From: Hamiltosporidium tvaerminnensis
Lineage: Eukaryota > Microsporidia > Dubosqiidae
Direction: 5' to 3'
Length of the DNA stretch: 64,000 nt
Assembly: GCA_022605425.2 (NCBI GenBank)
Contig: JAKIMF020000013.1
Location: 682,001-746,000, forward strand
How positions within the stretch are numbered: position 1 is the stretch's first letter; every line of letters starts with the position of its first letter. Shown one piece after another: positions 1 through 11,000 of the stretch. Below the pieces are notes generated by a model. The model was not told the origin of the DNA. It worked only from the letters and a program-made list of their open reading frames with translations, and did no database searches. The translations under genes were made by a program, and so were the position numbers.

Positions 1-339
1 TTAATATTATTCTCTTCCCATATTCTAGAAATTCCAAATATTATATTTGATTCCTTATATTTTTATTTGTACCTTACAATTTATATCCTCACTTAATTTA
101 TTCCATTTCATTTTTCTTTTTTCTAAAAAAATCCAATTATTGAAATCTCCGTCTTTGTACAAAATAGAAGATTTAAAAAAAGTACCAATTATTTTTTAAT
201 TCACACATTAATTTATTTTTAATTTTAATACTTTTTGATATAGATTATATCCTTTTTTAGAAATAAATATAAAAAAATTTTCATTTAAAAAAAATATTTA
301 ATTAAATTAATTAAAAAGATATTGCTATATTATTAATAA
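1..339. other. AT-rich non-coding stretch
   Basis: I see no gene, RNA or clear repeat here. The sequence is almost entirely A and T with many homopolymer runs. Confidence 0.6.
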
Positions 340-590
340 AAGAATATTAAAAACATATAAAAGAATATAAAAGAATTTAAAAGAGTATAAAAGATTATAA
401 AAACATGTAAAAGAATATTAAAACATGTAAAAGGATTTAAAAACAAATAAAAGAATATTAAAACATGTAAAGATTATAAAAACATATAAAAGAATATAAA
501 AACATGTAAAAGATTATTAAAAACAAATAAAAGATTATAAAAACGTATAAAAGAATATAAAAACGTATAAAAGGTTTTTAAGATATTTAC
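340..590. repeat. Degenerate A-rich short tandem repeat
   Basis: Variants of a 10-14 base unit made of AAAAGAATAT and AAAACATGTA are reiterated with irregular spacing. No reading frame is maintained, so it is simple-sequence DNA. Confidence 0.75.
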
Positions 591-904
591 AATGAAATCA
601 AAGTAAATATTTTATTCCTTTAATCCATAATATTACATTTATAACTTATAGTATTCCTTTATTTCGATAACAAACATATTAAATTAATTCAATGAAATAT
701 TTCTTAAAAAAATCAGAAAAAATATTTTCTTATTTTTCGTATCATCATAAATAAGAAGAAATAAAATAATAAAAGAAACTAAAATGGGTTCTTCTAATTA
801 TTTAAAATCTTATAATATACAATTCTTATCACTGTCTCATTATATAGATTCTACTTATAAATATTATTCTAAATATTACTCATAAATATTTATTTATCTT
901 CTAT

Positions 905-1066
905 TTATTTACAATATCCTTATAATACCAAATCACTTCTAAATCATTACAATCTCATACTTACTAAATTATATATAAATGTAATATCCATATAGTACCA
1001 AATCACTTCTAAATCATTACAATCTCCTATTACTAAACTATATATAAATGTAATATCCTTATAAAA
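905..1066. repeat. Tandem duplication, ~69-bp unit
   Basis: A unit that begins AATATCCTTATA and contains CCAAATCACTTCTAAATC starts near 913, 983 and 1052, giving two full copies and the start of a third. The interval 591-904 before it, and the A/G-rich stretch 1080-1255 after it, show nothing else that I can support. Confidence 0.8.
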
Positions 1067-1319
1067 TAGTATTTCAATTCAATCTTAAAAACAAAGAAAA
1101 GTAAAAAATAGAACGGCATGAAAAGCAAAGAGAACAAAAAAATAAAAAGAAACAGTAAAAAGTAAAATGGAAGAAAAATTAAACGAACAAAGAAAGTAAG
1201 AAGAACAATAACAATAACAACGAAAGAAACTAAGAAAAAAAGAAGAACAAACATTATATAAATTAAAATTCTAAATATTAACCATAATTATAAATATTTG
1301 ATTTTTTATATTTTTTATA

Positions 1320-1440
1320 TTTTTTGATTTTTGTAATTATTCAATCATTCATAATTATTCCATATTTTTATATTTTTGATTTTTTTAATTATTCAATCAT
1401 TTATAATTATTCCATATTTTTATATTTTTGATTTTTTTAA
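1320..1440. repeat. Left part of the 51/52-bp satellite array
   Basis: About two units of a 52-base repeat with the core ATAATTATTCCATATTT lie here. The same repeat resumes at 2169, on the other side of an inserted dispersed element. Left units carry one extra T compared with most right units. Confidence 0.85.
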
Positions 1441-1441
1441 C

Positions 1442-2168
1442 GTTATTTAAAAGCATCACACCCTTTTAAAATAGTGGCAAGTGTTATATTTGTTTTTATG
1501 ACATTAACGCAGTTCTAGGTTTAACATAAATAACTGCTACCCCAACACTCCATCGGTAACCCCTGCGATACCTACGTCTCAAAGCCTTTCATCTACCAGG
1601 TGTGTAGAACCTAATTAATAGGCGAGGCAGTTGCCCGGAGTTCGTTAATGTCTGTTGCATGGAGTGTGATCGAAGGCCGAAGTCCCCCCTGGGCTCCCCC
1701 AAGACTATGCAGCATTCCCACTTACTCTACTCTTTCTGAACCCAATAAACTTCTAGCTAAGATATATTTCAGAGAATTACATGGGGTCCACCTAGACAGT
1801 GCAATGTCATACCAACAGGTATAACCTGCTACTTAGCTCTCCCGGCTTTTAATGGTTTTTTGTTTTATATCTCACAGGCGCAAAGTCTTCTAACCCGAGT
1901 GAGCAAGGCTAGGTTTCCATGCTTTTACATGGCAATTACCTTCAAGTTTAGCTGCGGTCTGCAATCTGGTTACATAAAAAACTACAAATAAATTTGTGGA
2001 AAAAGTTTCGTTCTTTCGCAGACCTCTCCTCTTCATAACAACAACCATGGAACAACCGAAGATGTAGTGTGGCTTTATTCCCACCAAAAATCCAAACAAT
2101 GATCTCAAACCAGTTTCACACACTCATTGCCAAGCAGAAAGTTTTTTATGTGGTTATCCTCCCTCCAC
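1442..2168 (-). mobile_element. Dispersed ~730-bp element, copy A
   Basis: This block is the reverse complement of copy B (30425-31156) over its whole length, with scattered substitutions. It is much richer in G and C than its surroundings. It has no terminal inverted repeats, no long terminal repeats and no transposase. Its 5' end (GTGGAGGGAGGATAACCAC, right side here) and 3' end (GTGATGCTTTTAAATAA, left side) match those of the other copies. It lies inside a satellite array, which it splits into two parts. Copies A and B share sequence blocks that differ from those in C and D, so the family has at least two subfamilies. A 77-codon open frame conserved between A and B begins with GTG, not ATG, so I do not call it a gene. 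Confidence 0.85.
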
Positions 2169-2692
2169 ATCTTCAATCATTTATAATTATTCCATATTTT
2201 TATATTTTGATTTTTTTAATTATTCAATTATTTATAATTATTCCATATTTTTATATTTTGATTTTTTTAATTATTCAATTATTTATAATTATTCCATATT
2301 TTTATATTTTGATTTTTTTAATTATTCAATCATTTATAATTATTCCATATTTTTATATTTTGATTTTTTTAATTATTCAATTATTTATAATTATTCCATA
2401 TTTTTATATTTTGATTTTTTTAATTATTCAATCATTTATAATTATTCCATATTTTTATATTTTGATTTTTTTAATTATTCAATCATTTATAATTATTCCA
2501 TATTTTTATATTTTGATTTTTTTAATTATTCAATTATTTATAATTAGTCCATATTTTTATATTTTGATTTTTTTAATTATTCAATCATTTATAATTATTC
2601 CATATTTTTATATTTTGATTTTTTTAATTATTCAATTATTTATAATTATTCCATATTTTTATATTTTTGATTTTTTTAATTATATTTTTTTT
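2169..2692. repeat. 51-bp satellite array, right part (about ten units)
   Basis: A 51-base unit containing TTATAATTATTCCATATTTT is repeated about ten times with very few differences. Because 51 is a multiple of three, a long reading frame stays open through it and gives a repetitive Ile/Phe/Leu/Tyr peptide. That is a by-product of unit length and not evidence for a gene. Confidence 0.95.
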
Positions 2693-3594
2693 TAATCTAT
2701 CAGTAATCCCTTATATTTTCTTATCAAATCATATTCTCATACAAAATATTATTTACATTTCAAATGTCAATCTATAGATCTTTAAAAAAATAAATCTAAG
2801 TCCATTAAAAGAATTTAAAAGAGCAAGTGATTAAAGATAAATCATATAATAAGGATATAATAGTGTAAGTGATATAATAAAGATATAAATAATATATATA
2901 TCGATATAAGATACTAGGATATTAAAATATTTTTAAATAACTTCTATTAAAAGAATTAAATTTATATATTCTTATGTTAAAATCACGAATATTTTGATTT
3001 AATTAAAAAAATTTCAGATAAAACTTGAAATTTATTTACCTTTTTAAGTAAAATTACTAAAAATATAAATTAAATAAAAATATTACAATCAATCACCAAA
3101 CACAGAAATAAAAAATTAGAAATAAATCATAAATACTTGTAAAATATTAGGAATAAAAAATATAAAAATAAAAAATAAATACTTGTGATACATACTTGTA
3201 AAATATTAGGAATAAATAAAGTAAAATATTACAAATAAAAAATACTAAAACTATTATAAATAATTGTAATACATACTTGTAAAATATTAGGAATAAAAAA
3301 TACAACAACTATTATAAATAATTGTAATAAATAAAGTAAAATATTAGGAATAAATACTAAATTTTTATTTACTGAGTAATTTGTGATACTATAACTATTT
3401 TAAATAACAAATAATAAATTTTTATTTAATTATAGAATATTTAACACAAATATAATCACATCATATTATCTATTTGATAATACATATAACTGATTTGTTA
3501 CAACAATCATTTGATACGAAACAAATTCACAATAAACCAATAAATTGATTCTTTTAATGATTTAAATAAACCACAAAAAAATATATTTTTGAAA
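2693..3594. other. AT-rich spacer upstream of the AGM1 gene
   Basis: No gene is visible. Between about 3120 and 3360 short blocks such as AGTAAAATATTAGGAATAAA recur irregularly. The last ~100 bases form the probable promoter of the gene that starts at 3601, but I cannot point to a TATA element among so many A/T runs. Confidence 0.5.
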
Positions 3595-3600
3595 GGGGGC
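3595..3600 (+). promoter_or_regulatory. GGG-type start signal before AGM1
   Basis: A GGGGG run ends one base before the ATG at 3601 in an otherwise A/T-only leader. Microsporidian genes often carry a CCC- or GGG-like motif immediately before the start codon. This supports the ATG at 3601 over the in-frame TTG at 3589. Confidence 0.55.
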
Positions 3601-6129
3601 ATGCAATCTGATAAGAAAAGCGTACAAAAAATATTTGAAAATTTACCTACTTTTTTGAAAAAAACTGATAAAAAATATATATATGAGCCTTCTGGGCTTC
3701 GTGGCAATGCGAGCGATATAATATATGCAGTATGTCGTACATCGATAGTAGCGTATATACGGTCTTCCACATTTTGTGGAAAAATGATCGGAATTATGAT
3801 TACTGCGAGCCACAATCCTATAGAAGACAATGGTATCAAGATATGTGATCATAATGGTGAGTTTTTAGATAATTCATGGGAAAAAATATGTAATGAGGCC
3901 ATCAACTGCTCTGATACCAATTTGTATCCGTATTTGAACCGCATACACCGTAAATATGGAAATATGCGCGAGTTCAACAATGGACCTATCGGACACATAC
4001 TAATCGGTATGGACAACAGACCCAGCAGTATCACACTTTTCACCCACATAGCACATACACTACAACATTTTAACTGTAAAGTACACAATTACAAACAAGT
4101 CACCACACCACAATTGTTCTTTCTTACCAAGTTCTCTAACCAAAATGGCGAACCTCTTCACCCCTCAGAATATATCAAAACACTCTCCAGAAATTATATT
4201 AACCTATACAACCACCTTCAAACCACACCACCTCTCTGTTACATTGACACAGCCAACGGTGTAATACAACAGAATATAAATTTACTTAAAAAAGAAATAC
4301 CAGAAAATATTTTAAACATCGAAATAATGAATAAAGAGTGTGAAGAGATAAGTGATGGTTATAGTAAGGAGAATAGTTATGAAGAGGATGATGTTGTTAT
4401 AAAGGATAATGTTGATGAGAGAAGTGGGTATAGAGATAAAGAAAGGAGTAGGGAGAGTAATGAGGAGACTAGCATAGAGAGTAATAAAGACAGCAAGAAT
4501 ACTATAAACAACGATGTAAATGATACTATGAATATCAGTATAGACAAGAATATAAACAACGGTATAAACAACGATGTAAGTAATACTATCAATACACAAT
4601 CAGAAGACTTACCAACAAATCTCCACTTAAACAACCACTGCGGCTCAAACTACATAAAAAATACAAATAAATTACCAAAAAACATAAAAATAGACCCACA
4701 CTCCATAAAAAGAGCGGTTTCTTTCGACGGTGACGCCGACCGCCTTCTCCTTTTCTGGCACGATACCACTCTTAATCTTATAACTGGTGACCGTATAGCT
4801 ACACTTTTCCTTACCTACATACACAGCCTTCTATACAACACCAACAACATAGATAACAACCCTAGTAGTGACATAAATACTTACAATGTAGATACTAACA
4901 ACAGAGATACTAACAACGTAGATATGAGATATAACAACCCTAATAACAACCACAACCCTAATATCAATCCTATTATCAATAATATTCTTAATATACCATT
5001 TACTATCGGTGTTATACTATCACACTACTCAAACTACGCAGCAATAAATTTCCTAAAAAAGAAATTTCCATATAAAAACATTACAATCAAGATATCACCT
5101 GTAGGTATTAAAAATTTCTATAAATATGCATCTACATTTGACATTGGAATATATTTTGAACCCAACGGACACGGAGGTATTTTCTTCTCATCGTATATAC
5201 GAAGCCACCTAGAACGAGTAAAGAAGGAAATAGAAAGTAAGATAGAATTAGATAATGTAAGTAAGATAAAAGTTGAGAAGATAGAAGTTGATGGAGTAGT
5301 ATTTGATGTGGTAGATAGTGATAAGAGTGATTTAAATAACAGAGATGAAGTAGAATATAGGGTAGAGTATAACAAAGACAATAATAAAAACAATAAAGAT
5401 ACAGGAGAGTATATCAAAGCCAATAATGAAGTAGAATATAGGATAGAGTGTAACAAAGACAAAGTAGAGTATATCAAAGACAATAATGAAGTAGAATATA
5501 GGGTAGAGTATATAGACAATAATAAAGACAATATCAAAGGCAATAATAAAGACAATAATAAAGACAATATCAAAGGCAATAATAATGACAATAAAGATAC
5601 AGGAGAGTATAAAAAAAACAATAATAAAGACAATAATAAAGACAATAATAAAAACAATATCAAAGACACCAATCCAATCACCCATCACTATAATAATATT
5701 GTTACCCTTCTAAATATAATACCATTCTTCGACACTTCAATATCAGATGCCTTCTCTACATTTCTAAGTATCCATCTTATCTGTAAAAACAACTATTTAT
5801 CAAAAATATTAAAAAAATACCAAGAATTATTTACCAGAGAAATAACAGTAAAAGTAAAAAATAAAAATATAATAAAAGTAGATTTACAGAACACAGTAAT
5901 ACAACCTATTTTATTACAAAATAAGATAGAAGAATATATGTATAAATATAAAGGACGTAGTTTTATTAGACCATCACAATCAGAAGATTTTATACGTGTT
6001 TATACTGAAAGTAGTAGTAAGATAGATACAGATGTTATGTGTGTCTGTATTGCACAGTGTGTATATGACACATGTGAAGGTATAGGATATCACCCAGAAA
6101 TAACCTACAGTGACAGTGATACATATTAG
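3601..6129 (+). CDS. AGM1: Phosphoacetylglucosamine mutase with large low-complexity insertions
   Basis: The enzyme interconverts GlcNAc-6-phosphate and GlcNAc-1-phosphate, a cytosolic step towards UDP-GlcNAc for chitin and glycosylation. All four family motifs are present in order: the catalytic serine loop TASHNP (Ser near residue 70), the metal-binding loop DGDADR (near 376), the sugar-binding loop EPNGHGG (near 520) and the phosphate-binding FIRPSQSEDFIRVY near 788. The last has SQSED where most homologues have SGTED. The protein is about 842 residues, while most relatives have roughly 540. The excess lies in Asn/Asp/Lys/Glu-rich tracts near residues 245-355, 405-460 and 545-695, between the conserved blocks, so the catalytic core looks intact. 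I chose the ATG at 3601, just after a GGG run. The gene converges on the p24 gene. Confidence in the family is high. Confidence 0.93.
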   Translation: MQSDKKSVQKIFENLPTFLKKTDKKYIYEPSGLRGNASDIIYAVCRTSIVAYIRSSTFCGKMIGIMITASHNPIEDNGIKICDHNGEFLDNSWEKICNEAINCSDTNLYPYLNRIHRKYGNMREFNNGPIGHILIGMDNRPSSITLFTHIAHTLQHFNCKVHNYKQVTTPQLFFLTKFSNQNGEPLHPSEYIKTLSRNYINLYNHLQTTPPLCYIDTANGVIQQNINLLKKEIPENILNIEIMNKECEEISDGYSKENSYEEDDVVIKDNVDERSGYRDKERSRESNEETSIESNKDSKNTINNDVNDTMNISIDKNINNGINNDVSNTINTQSEDLPTNLHLNNHCGSNYIKNTNKLPKNIKIDPHSIKRAVSFDGDADRLLLFWHDTTLNLITGDRIATLFLTYIHSLLYNTNNIDNNPSSDINTYNVDTNNRDTNNVDMRYNNPNNNHNPNINPIINNILNIPFTIGVILSHYSNYAAINFLKKKFPYKNITIKISPVGIKNFYKYASTFDIGIYFEPNGHGGIFFSSYIRSHLERVKKEIESKIELDNVSKIKVEKIEVDGVVFDVVDSDKSDLNNRDEVEYRVEYNKDNNKNNKDTGEYIKANNEVEYRIECNKDKVEYIKDNNEVEYRVEYIDNNKDNIKGNNKDNNKDNIKGNNNDNKDTGEYKKNNNKDNNKDNNKNNIKDTNPITHHYNNIVTLLNIIPFFDTSISDAFSTFLSIHLICKNNYLSKILKKYQELFTREITVKVKNKNIIKVDLQNTVIQPILLQNKIEEYMYKYKGRSFIRPSQSEDFIRVYTESSSKIDTDVMCVCIAQCVYDTCEGIGYHPEITYSDSDTY

Positions 6130-6520
6130 TTATAGTTATATATTAGTTATATAATAGTTATATTAGTTATAGTTATAGTGATATAATAAGTATATATTAG
6201 TTATAGTTATAGTTATTATATTAATATTATATTAGTTATTATATTAGTTATATATTAGTATGTTTTAAGTAAATAAATAATAAATTTAATTTTTAATTTT
6301 TTAATTTAGTTAATATATTAAAAATAGAAAAAATAGAAAAAATATTAAAAATAGAAAAAATAAAATATTACAAATCCTTTACTAACCCTTACTACTTTAC
6401 TACTAACTATTAATACCTAACCCTTACCATCTTAACACTAACTATTACTACTACTTTACCAATACTAACCCCTACCACCTTAACACTAACCACTACCAAC
6501 CACCTTTACCAACTATATCT
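6130..6520. other. Convergent intergenic region with short repeats
   Basis: Just after the AGM1 stop, ATTAGTTATA-type units are reiterated to about 6260. An AATAAA cluster near 6272 could serve as a polyadenylation signal. From about 6370 the plus strand is rich in CTAACCCTTACC-like words, which continue up to the 3' end of the minus-strand p24 gene. Confidence 0.5.
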
Positions 6521-7327
6521 TCACTTTGTCTTTATATTCTTTACTAACCTTACATGGAAAAAAACACCCATAACCATCAACAATATCTTAAACCCTACAG
6601 AAAGAACAACTAACCATACAATCTTAGAAACATTCTTACTAAATAATTTATCTACTTCTTCACTAAGTTTATGTTCTTCACTTATTTGTTTAGAATAATC
6701 TACAGATAAAGCTATTTGTTTTTCTACTTCTTTTATTTGTGTATCTGCTTGTGATACTATACGAGGATCACTCTGTCTACCTTCATAAATACGAGTACGA
6801 ATAGCAAATTTATTATTATTATTGTTATTGTTTTGTAGGTTGTTATTGTTATTATTATTATTATTGTTATTATCCACATTACCTACATTACCTACATTAT
6901 TATTATCTACGTTACCTACATTATTAGTATTATCTACCTTATTATTGTTATAGTCTCCATATATCTCTTCTAATCCTTTAACATTAAGACTAAACATATA
7001 ATATCCATGTGAAGGTGCTGTAAATAAAAAACTACCTTTATTTCCTTCTTTACTTCTCTCTCCAACAAAATTACCAGTTTCAAAACTCTTACGGTTATAA
7101 TCAGATGAATGTGATATAAGAACATGTGTACTTATATCTATATCATCTTGTATCTTTTCCCATCCTATTTTATCATTTCTCCAATACATTACTTCTGTCT
7201 CTATAAGTACTACTGTCTTATCTACAAGATTACGTACATAATCTGCATTTGTTGTTGAAGAAATGGCTTTTATTGAGGAAAAAGAATTTGAAATGAAAAG
7301 TGATAAACAAAGAAATATAAATGACAT
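6521..7327 (-). CDS. p24/emp24 (TMED) family cargo receptor
   Basis: The protein has the p24 layout: an N-terminal signal segment (about residues 1-20), a luminal GOLD-type domain, a membrane-proximal coiled coil and one C-terminal transmembrane helix (about 235-258). A short cytosolic tail follows with an FF pair and terminal lysines. p24 proteins sort cargo in COPI and COPII vesicles between ER and Golgi. Recognisable parts are the GSFLFTAPSHGYYMFSLNV strand region, a DPRIVSQADTQIKEVEKQI coiled-coil start, and the tail FFHVRLVKNIKTK. Length is 268 residues against 200-220 for typical members. The difference is an Asn/Val/Gly-rich run near residues 128-175, inside the luminal domain. The start ATG follows a CCC motif on the coding strand. 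I cannot assign the p24 subfamily. Confidence 0.88.
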   Translation of the reverse strand: MSFIFLCLSLFISNSFSSIKAISSTTNADYVRNLVDKTVVLIETEVMYWRNDKIGWEKIQDDIDISTHVLISHSSDYNRKSFETGNFVGERSKEGNKGSFLFTAPSHGYYMFSLNVKGLEEIYGDYNNNKVDNTNNVGNVDNNNVGNVGNVDNNNNNNNNNNNLQNNNNNNNKFAIRTRIYEGRQSDPRIVSQADTQIKEVEKQIALSVDYSKQISEEHKLSEEVDKLFSKNVSKIVWLVVLSVGFKILLMVMGVFFHVRLVKNIKTK

Positions 7328-7345
7328 ATAAAGAAGGGTAGAAGA
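7328..7345 (-). promoter_or_regulatory. CCC-type start signal before the p24 gene
   Basis: On the coding strand the ATG is preceded by ACCCTTCTTTAT, with a further CCCC run a few bases upstream. This fits the CCC-like motif described before many microsporidian start codons and supports the assigned start. Confidence 0.5.
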
Positions 7346-7860
7346 AGGGGAATATATAAATAGATTAAAGAGGGGTAGAGGGATATAAAAGAAAGGATAT
7401 AAGGGATATAAGGGATATAAATAGATTAAAGAGGGGTATAAGGGATATAAGGGATATAAATAGATTAAAGAGGGGTAGAGGGATATAAAAGAAAGGATAT
7501 AAGGGATATAAATAGATTAAAGAAAGGATATAAGGGATATAAGGGATATAAATAGATTGAGGAGGGGTAGAGGGATATAAAAGAAAGGATATAAGGGATA
7601 TAAGGGATATAAATAGATTAAAGAGGGGTATAAGGGATATAAGGGATATAAATAGATTGAGGAGGGGTAGAGGGATATAAAAGAAAGGATATAAGGGATA
7701 TAAATAGATTGAGGAGGGGTAGAGGGGGGTATAAGGGATATAAGTAGATTGAAGAGGGATATAAGGGATATAAATAGATTGAGGAGGGGTAGAAGGGGGT
7801 ATAAGGAGATATAAGAGATATAAATAGGAATATAACAAGGAATAAGTAGAGTAAGTAGAA
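7346..7860. repeat. GGGATATAA minisatellite upstream of the p24 gene
   Basis: The plus strand repeats combinations of AGGGATATAAGGGATATAAATAGATT, GAGGAGGGGTAGAGGG and ATAAAAGAAAGGATAT in a mosaic order. On the coding strand of the downstream p24 gene this is a C-rich tract of CCCTTATATCCC words. It occupies nearly the whole 5' flank of that gene, where its promoter must lie. Confidence 0.9.
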
Positions 7861-8040
7861 ATATTAATAAAACCTTTTATTATACATACTGTTGTTAACA
7901 CATCTTATAATTACTAGTACTAGTGTTAACACCCCGTTGTTTATTAGTTGTGTGATTAACACCTCTTAAGTATCTATTATTAATACATCTTATTATTTAA
8001 AACCCTCTTAAGTATCTATACTATATGTTAACACCTCTTA
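7861..8040. repeat. Spaced TTAACACCYC motifs beyond the 3' end of the Hel2-like gene
   Basis: The words TTAACACCCC and TTAACACCTC recur every 30-50 bases, in the same orientation as the repeats inside the adjoining coding region. The repeat therefore crosses the stop codon at 8041. Confidence 0.7.
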
Positions 8041-11000
8041 TTACTTCTTTTTTATAGAAATAATACTTCTTCCTATCCTTATAACCTTATAGTCTTTATC
8101 ATTAGTATTGTTATTAGTATTGTTACTAAGACCCTTTTGTACATCTATACTGTTGTTAAGACCCTTTTGTACATCTTTACTATTACTAAGACCCTGTTGT
8201 TTATTAGATAGATGGTTAAGACCCTGTTGTACATCTTTACTGTTGTTAAGACCCTTTTGTACATCTTTACTATTACTAAGACCCTGTTGTATATTAGATA
8301 GATGGTTAAGACCCTGTTGTACATCTTTAATGTTGTTAAGACCCTTTTGTACATCTTTACTATTACTAAGACCCTGTTGTTTATTAGATAGATGGTTAAG
8401 ACCCTGTTGTACATCTTTAATGTTATTAACACCCTGTTGTTTATAGGTACTATTACTAACACCCTTTATATTACTACTAGAAGTACTAACACCCTTTATA
8501 TTACTACTTAAATTAAAACCCTTTAAACTACTATCCTTACCAGAAGTATTAACACCCTTTATATCCCTACTTATATTAAAACCCTTTAAACTACTATCCC
8601 TAGTAGCAGTACTAACACCCTGTTGTCTATTACTACTTATATTAAAACCCTTTAAACTACTATCCCTACTAGAAGTACTAACACCCTTTATATTACTAAC
8701 CTTATTATTAACACCATTATAATCACCAACCTTATTATTAAAACCCTTTAAACTACTATCCCTACTAGAAGTACTAACACCCTTTATATTACTAACCTTA
8801 TTATTAACACCCTCCAACATACCTCTATTATTAACACCCTCCAACATACCTCTACTACTATCACCCTTTATATTACCAACCTTATTATTAACACCCTCCA
8901 ACATACCTCTACTACTATCACCCTTTAAATTACTAAACCTTGGAAATAAAACCCTATCCTTAATACAACTAACATACTTTAAAACACATCCTTTAACATC
9001 ATCCTTAATATAACAAATAACACCCTCAAAAAACCTAATAAATTCCTTTTCCCCCAATTTTTTACAAATCCTCTCACAACACTCTTCTACACTTATTTCA
9101 TTTAAATGTAATAAAGTTATTTGTTCTGATAAATATATATTATGTATGTTATAATACTTATTTATATAAGTATTTATATTATTAGTATTTCTTATAAATG
9201 ATTGTGTTCTATCCATATAAGAAGGTATAGTGTTATTACTAGGGATATTAGAGGGGGTGTTAATTATATTGGAGTTATGATAGGTGTTATTACTAGGGAT
9301 GATAGAGGGGGTGTTAATTATATTGGAGTTATGATAGGTGTTATTACTAGGGATGATAGAGGGGGTGTTATTGATTAGTGTTTTATTACTGTTATTAATT
9401 AGAGTGTTATTACTATTACCTCTACTACTATCCTTATTACTACTACTAATACTATCATGAGAGGTGTTATTTATTGTATCCTCTGTCCTATCCTTCTCTA
9501 TCTTATTTATTGTTATTTTTCTATTTGTATTACTACGTGTTATTCTTAATACATTACTACCTATAGTAACCCTACCATAACCCTGTTCATTAGCATAAGC
9601 AGAGCTATTAATAAAAGGTATAGTAAGAGTGTTAGGAGTGTTATCAGTACTATCACTATAAGTATTATTAGTAGTAATAACACCCCTATAAGTATCAGTA
9701 GTACTAATAACACCCCTATAAGTATGAGTACTATCACTAACACCCTCTAATATACCTATACTATCACTAACACCCTCTAATCCACTATCCCTAACACCCT
9801 CTAATCTACCTATACTGTTACTAACACCCTCTAATATATTACTATCACTAACACCCTCTAATCCAGTATCCCTAAATCCCTCTAATATATTACTATCCCT
9901 AACACCCTCTAATCCAGTATCCCTAACACCCTCTAATCCACTAACATACTCACCACCACTAACATACCCATTACCCTCCAATCTACTGTTATTATCAATA
10001 CTTCTTATATCTTGATATCTTATATTCTCATTATGAAAATTAACAACATGTTCATACATTTCTACTTTATAACAAAATACATAACAACTACTGTCAATAC
10101 ATTCTTTATATTTACATGTATAATGATTAGTACTATAATGTAATTGTAATGTATCATATGTATTATAGTATTGATGTTTCTTACCCATTCTATCACATAA
10201 TGTACATAGGTAATGGTAATGTGTCATATGGTTAAGTATTTTTGATGTGTCGTAGAAATATTTTTTACAGAATAAACATTTTGGATGGGAAATAATGTGG
10301 GAGGTAATGGGGGTGTTAGTAAGGGTAGTGGGAGTAAGAGGGTGATAATTATATGGTGATTTATTAACACCCTGTTGTTCATTAGTATTGGTATTAACAC
10401 CCCGTTGTTCATTAGTACTATTATTAACACCCCGTTGTTCATCTATATTATTGTTAACACCCTGTTGTTCATTAGTATTGGTATTAACACCCCGTTGTTC
10501 ATCAACACTGTTATTAACACCCTTATAATCATCTATACTGTTGTTAACACCCCGTTGTTCATATATACTCTTATTAACACCCTTATAATCATCTATACTA
10601 TTGTTAACACCCTCAAACTCTCCTTTATCACTAACACCCTTTCTACAATCCCTAATACCCTTTAATCCACTACCTATTACATTAACACCCTCTAAACTAC
10701 TACTATACCCCTTTAAACTACTAACCTTACTACTAAAACCCTTTAAACTACTAACCTTACTACTAACACCCCCTATACTACCAATACCTTTACTTCTAAT
10801 ATAATATAAAGGATATTCATAAGGAAACTCTTTACGATTATATATACACAAATAACAGGGTGTTATATCATGAGACTTATAATGAATAAGAAGAGAATTT
10901 TTTGTTGGTGAAATGTAAGAACATAATTGACATTTTAAAGACATAAGAGATATAATTGAGGTGTAAATATGTTTTGAATGGAAAGATATTTGTGTAGAGT

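Noticed and set aside
1033-1254. A 73-codon Phe/Leu-rich minus-strand frame
   Set aside because: It is the complement of a purine-rich A/G tract; the composition explains the hydrophobic product.
2069-2695. A 208-codon plus-strand frame with a 17-residue repeat
   Set aside because: It consists of the 51-base satellite, whose length is a multiple of three, so the open frame is automatic. Its start lies in the unrelated dispersed element.
5118-5681. Leu/Ser-rich minus-strand frames opposite the AGM1 gene
   Set aside because: They mirror the Asn/Asp/Lys-rich insertion of AGM1 and have no motif of their own.
7365-7901. A 178-codon minus-strand frame in the minisatellite before the p24 gene
   Set aside because: It is a Tyr/Leu/Pro/Ser repeat produced by the short tandem repeat and lacks any non-repetitive domain.
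8100-10800. CRISPR-like array in the regularly spaced repeats
   Set aside because: Repeats and spacers both vary and keep a reading frame in a eukaryotic gene; there is no leader and no cas gene.
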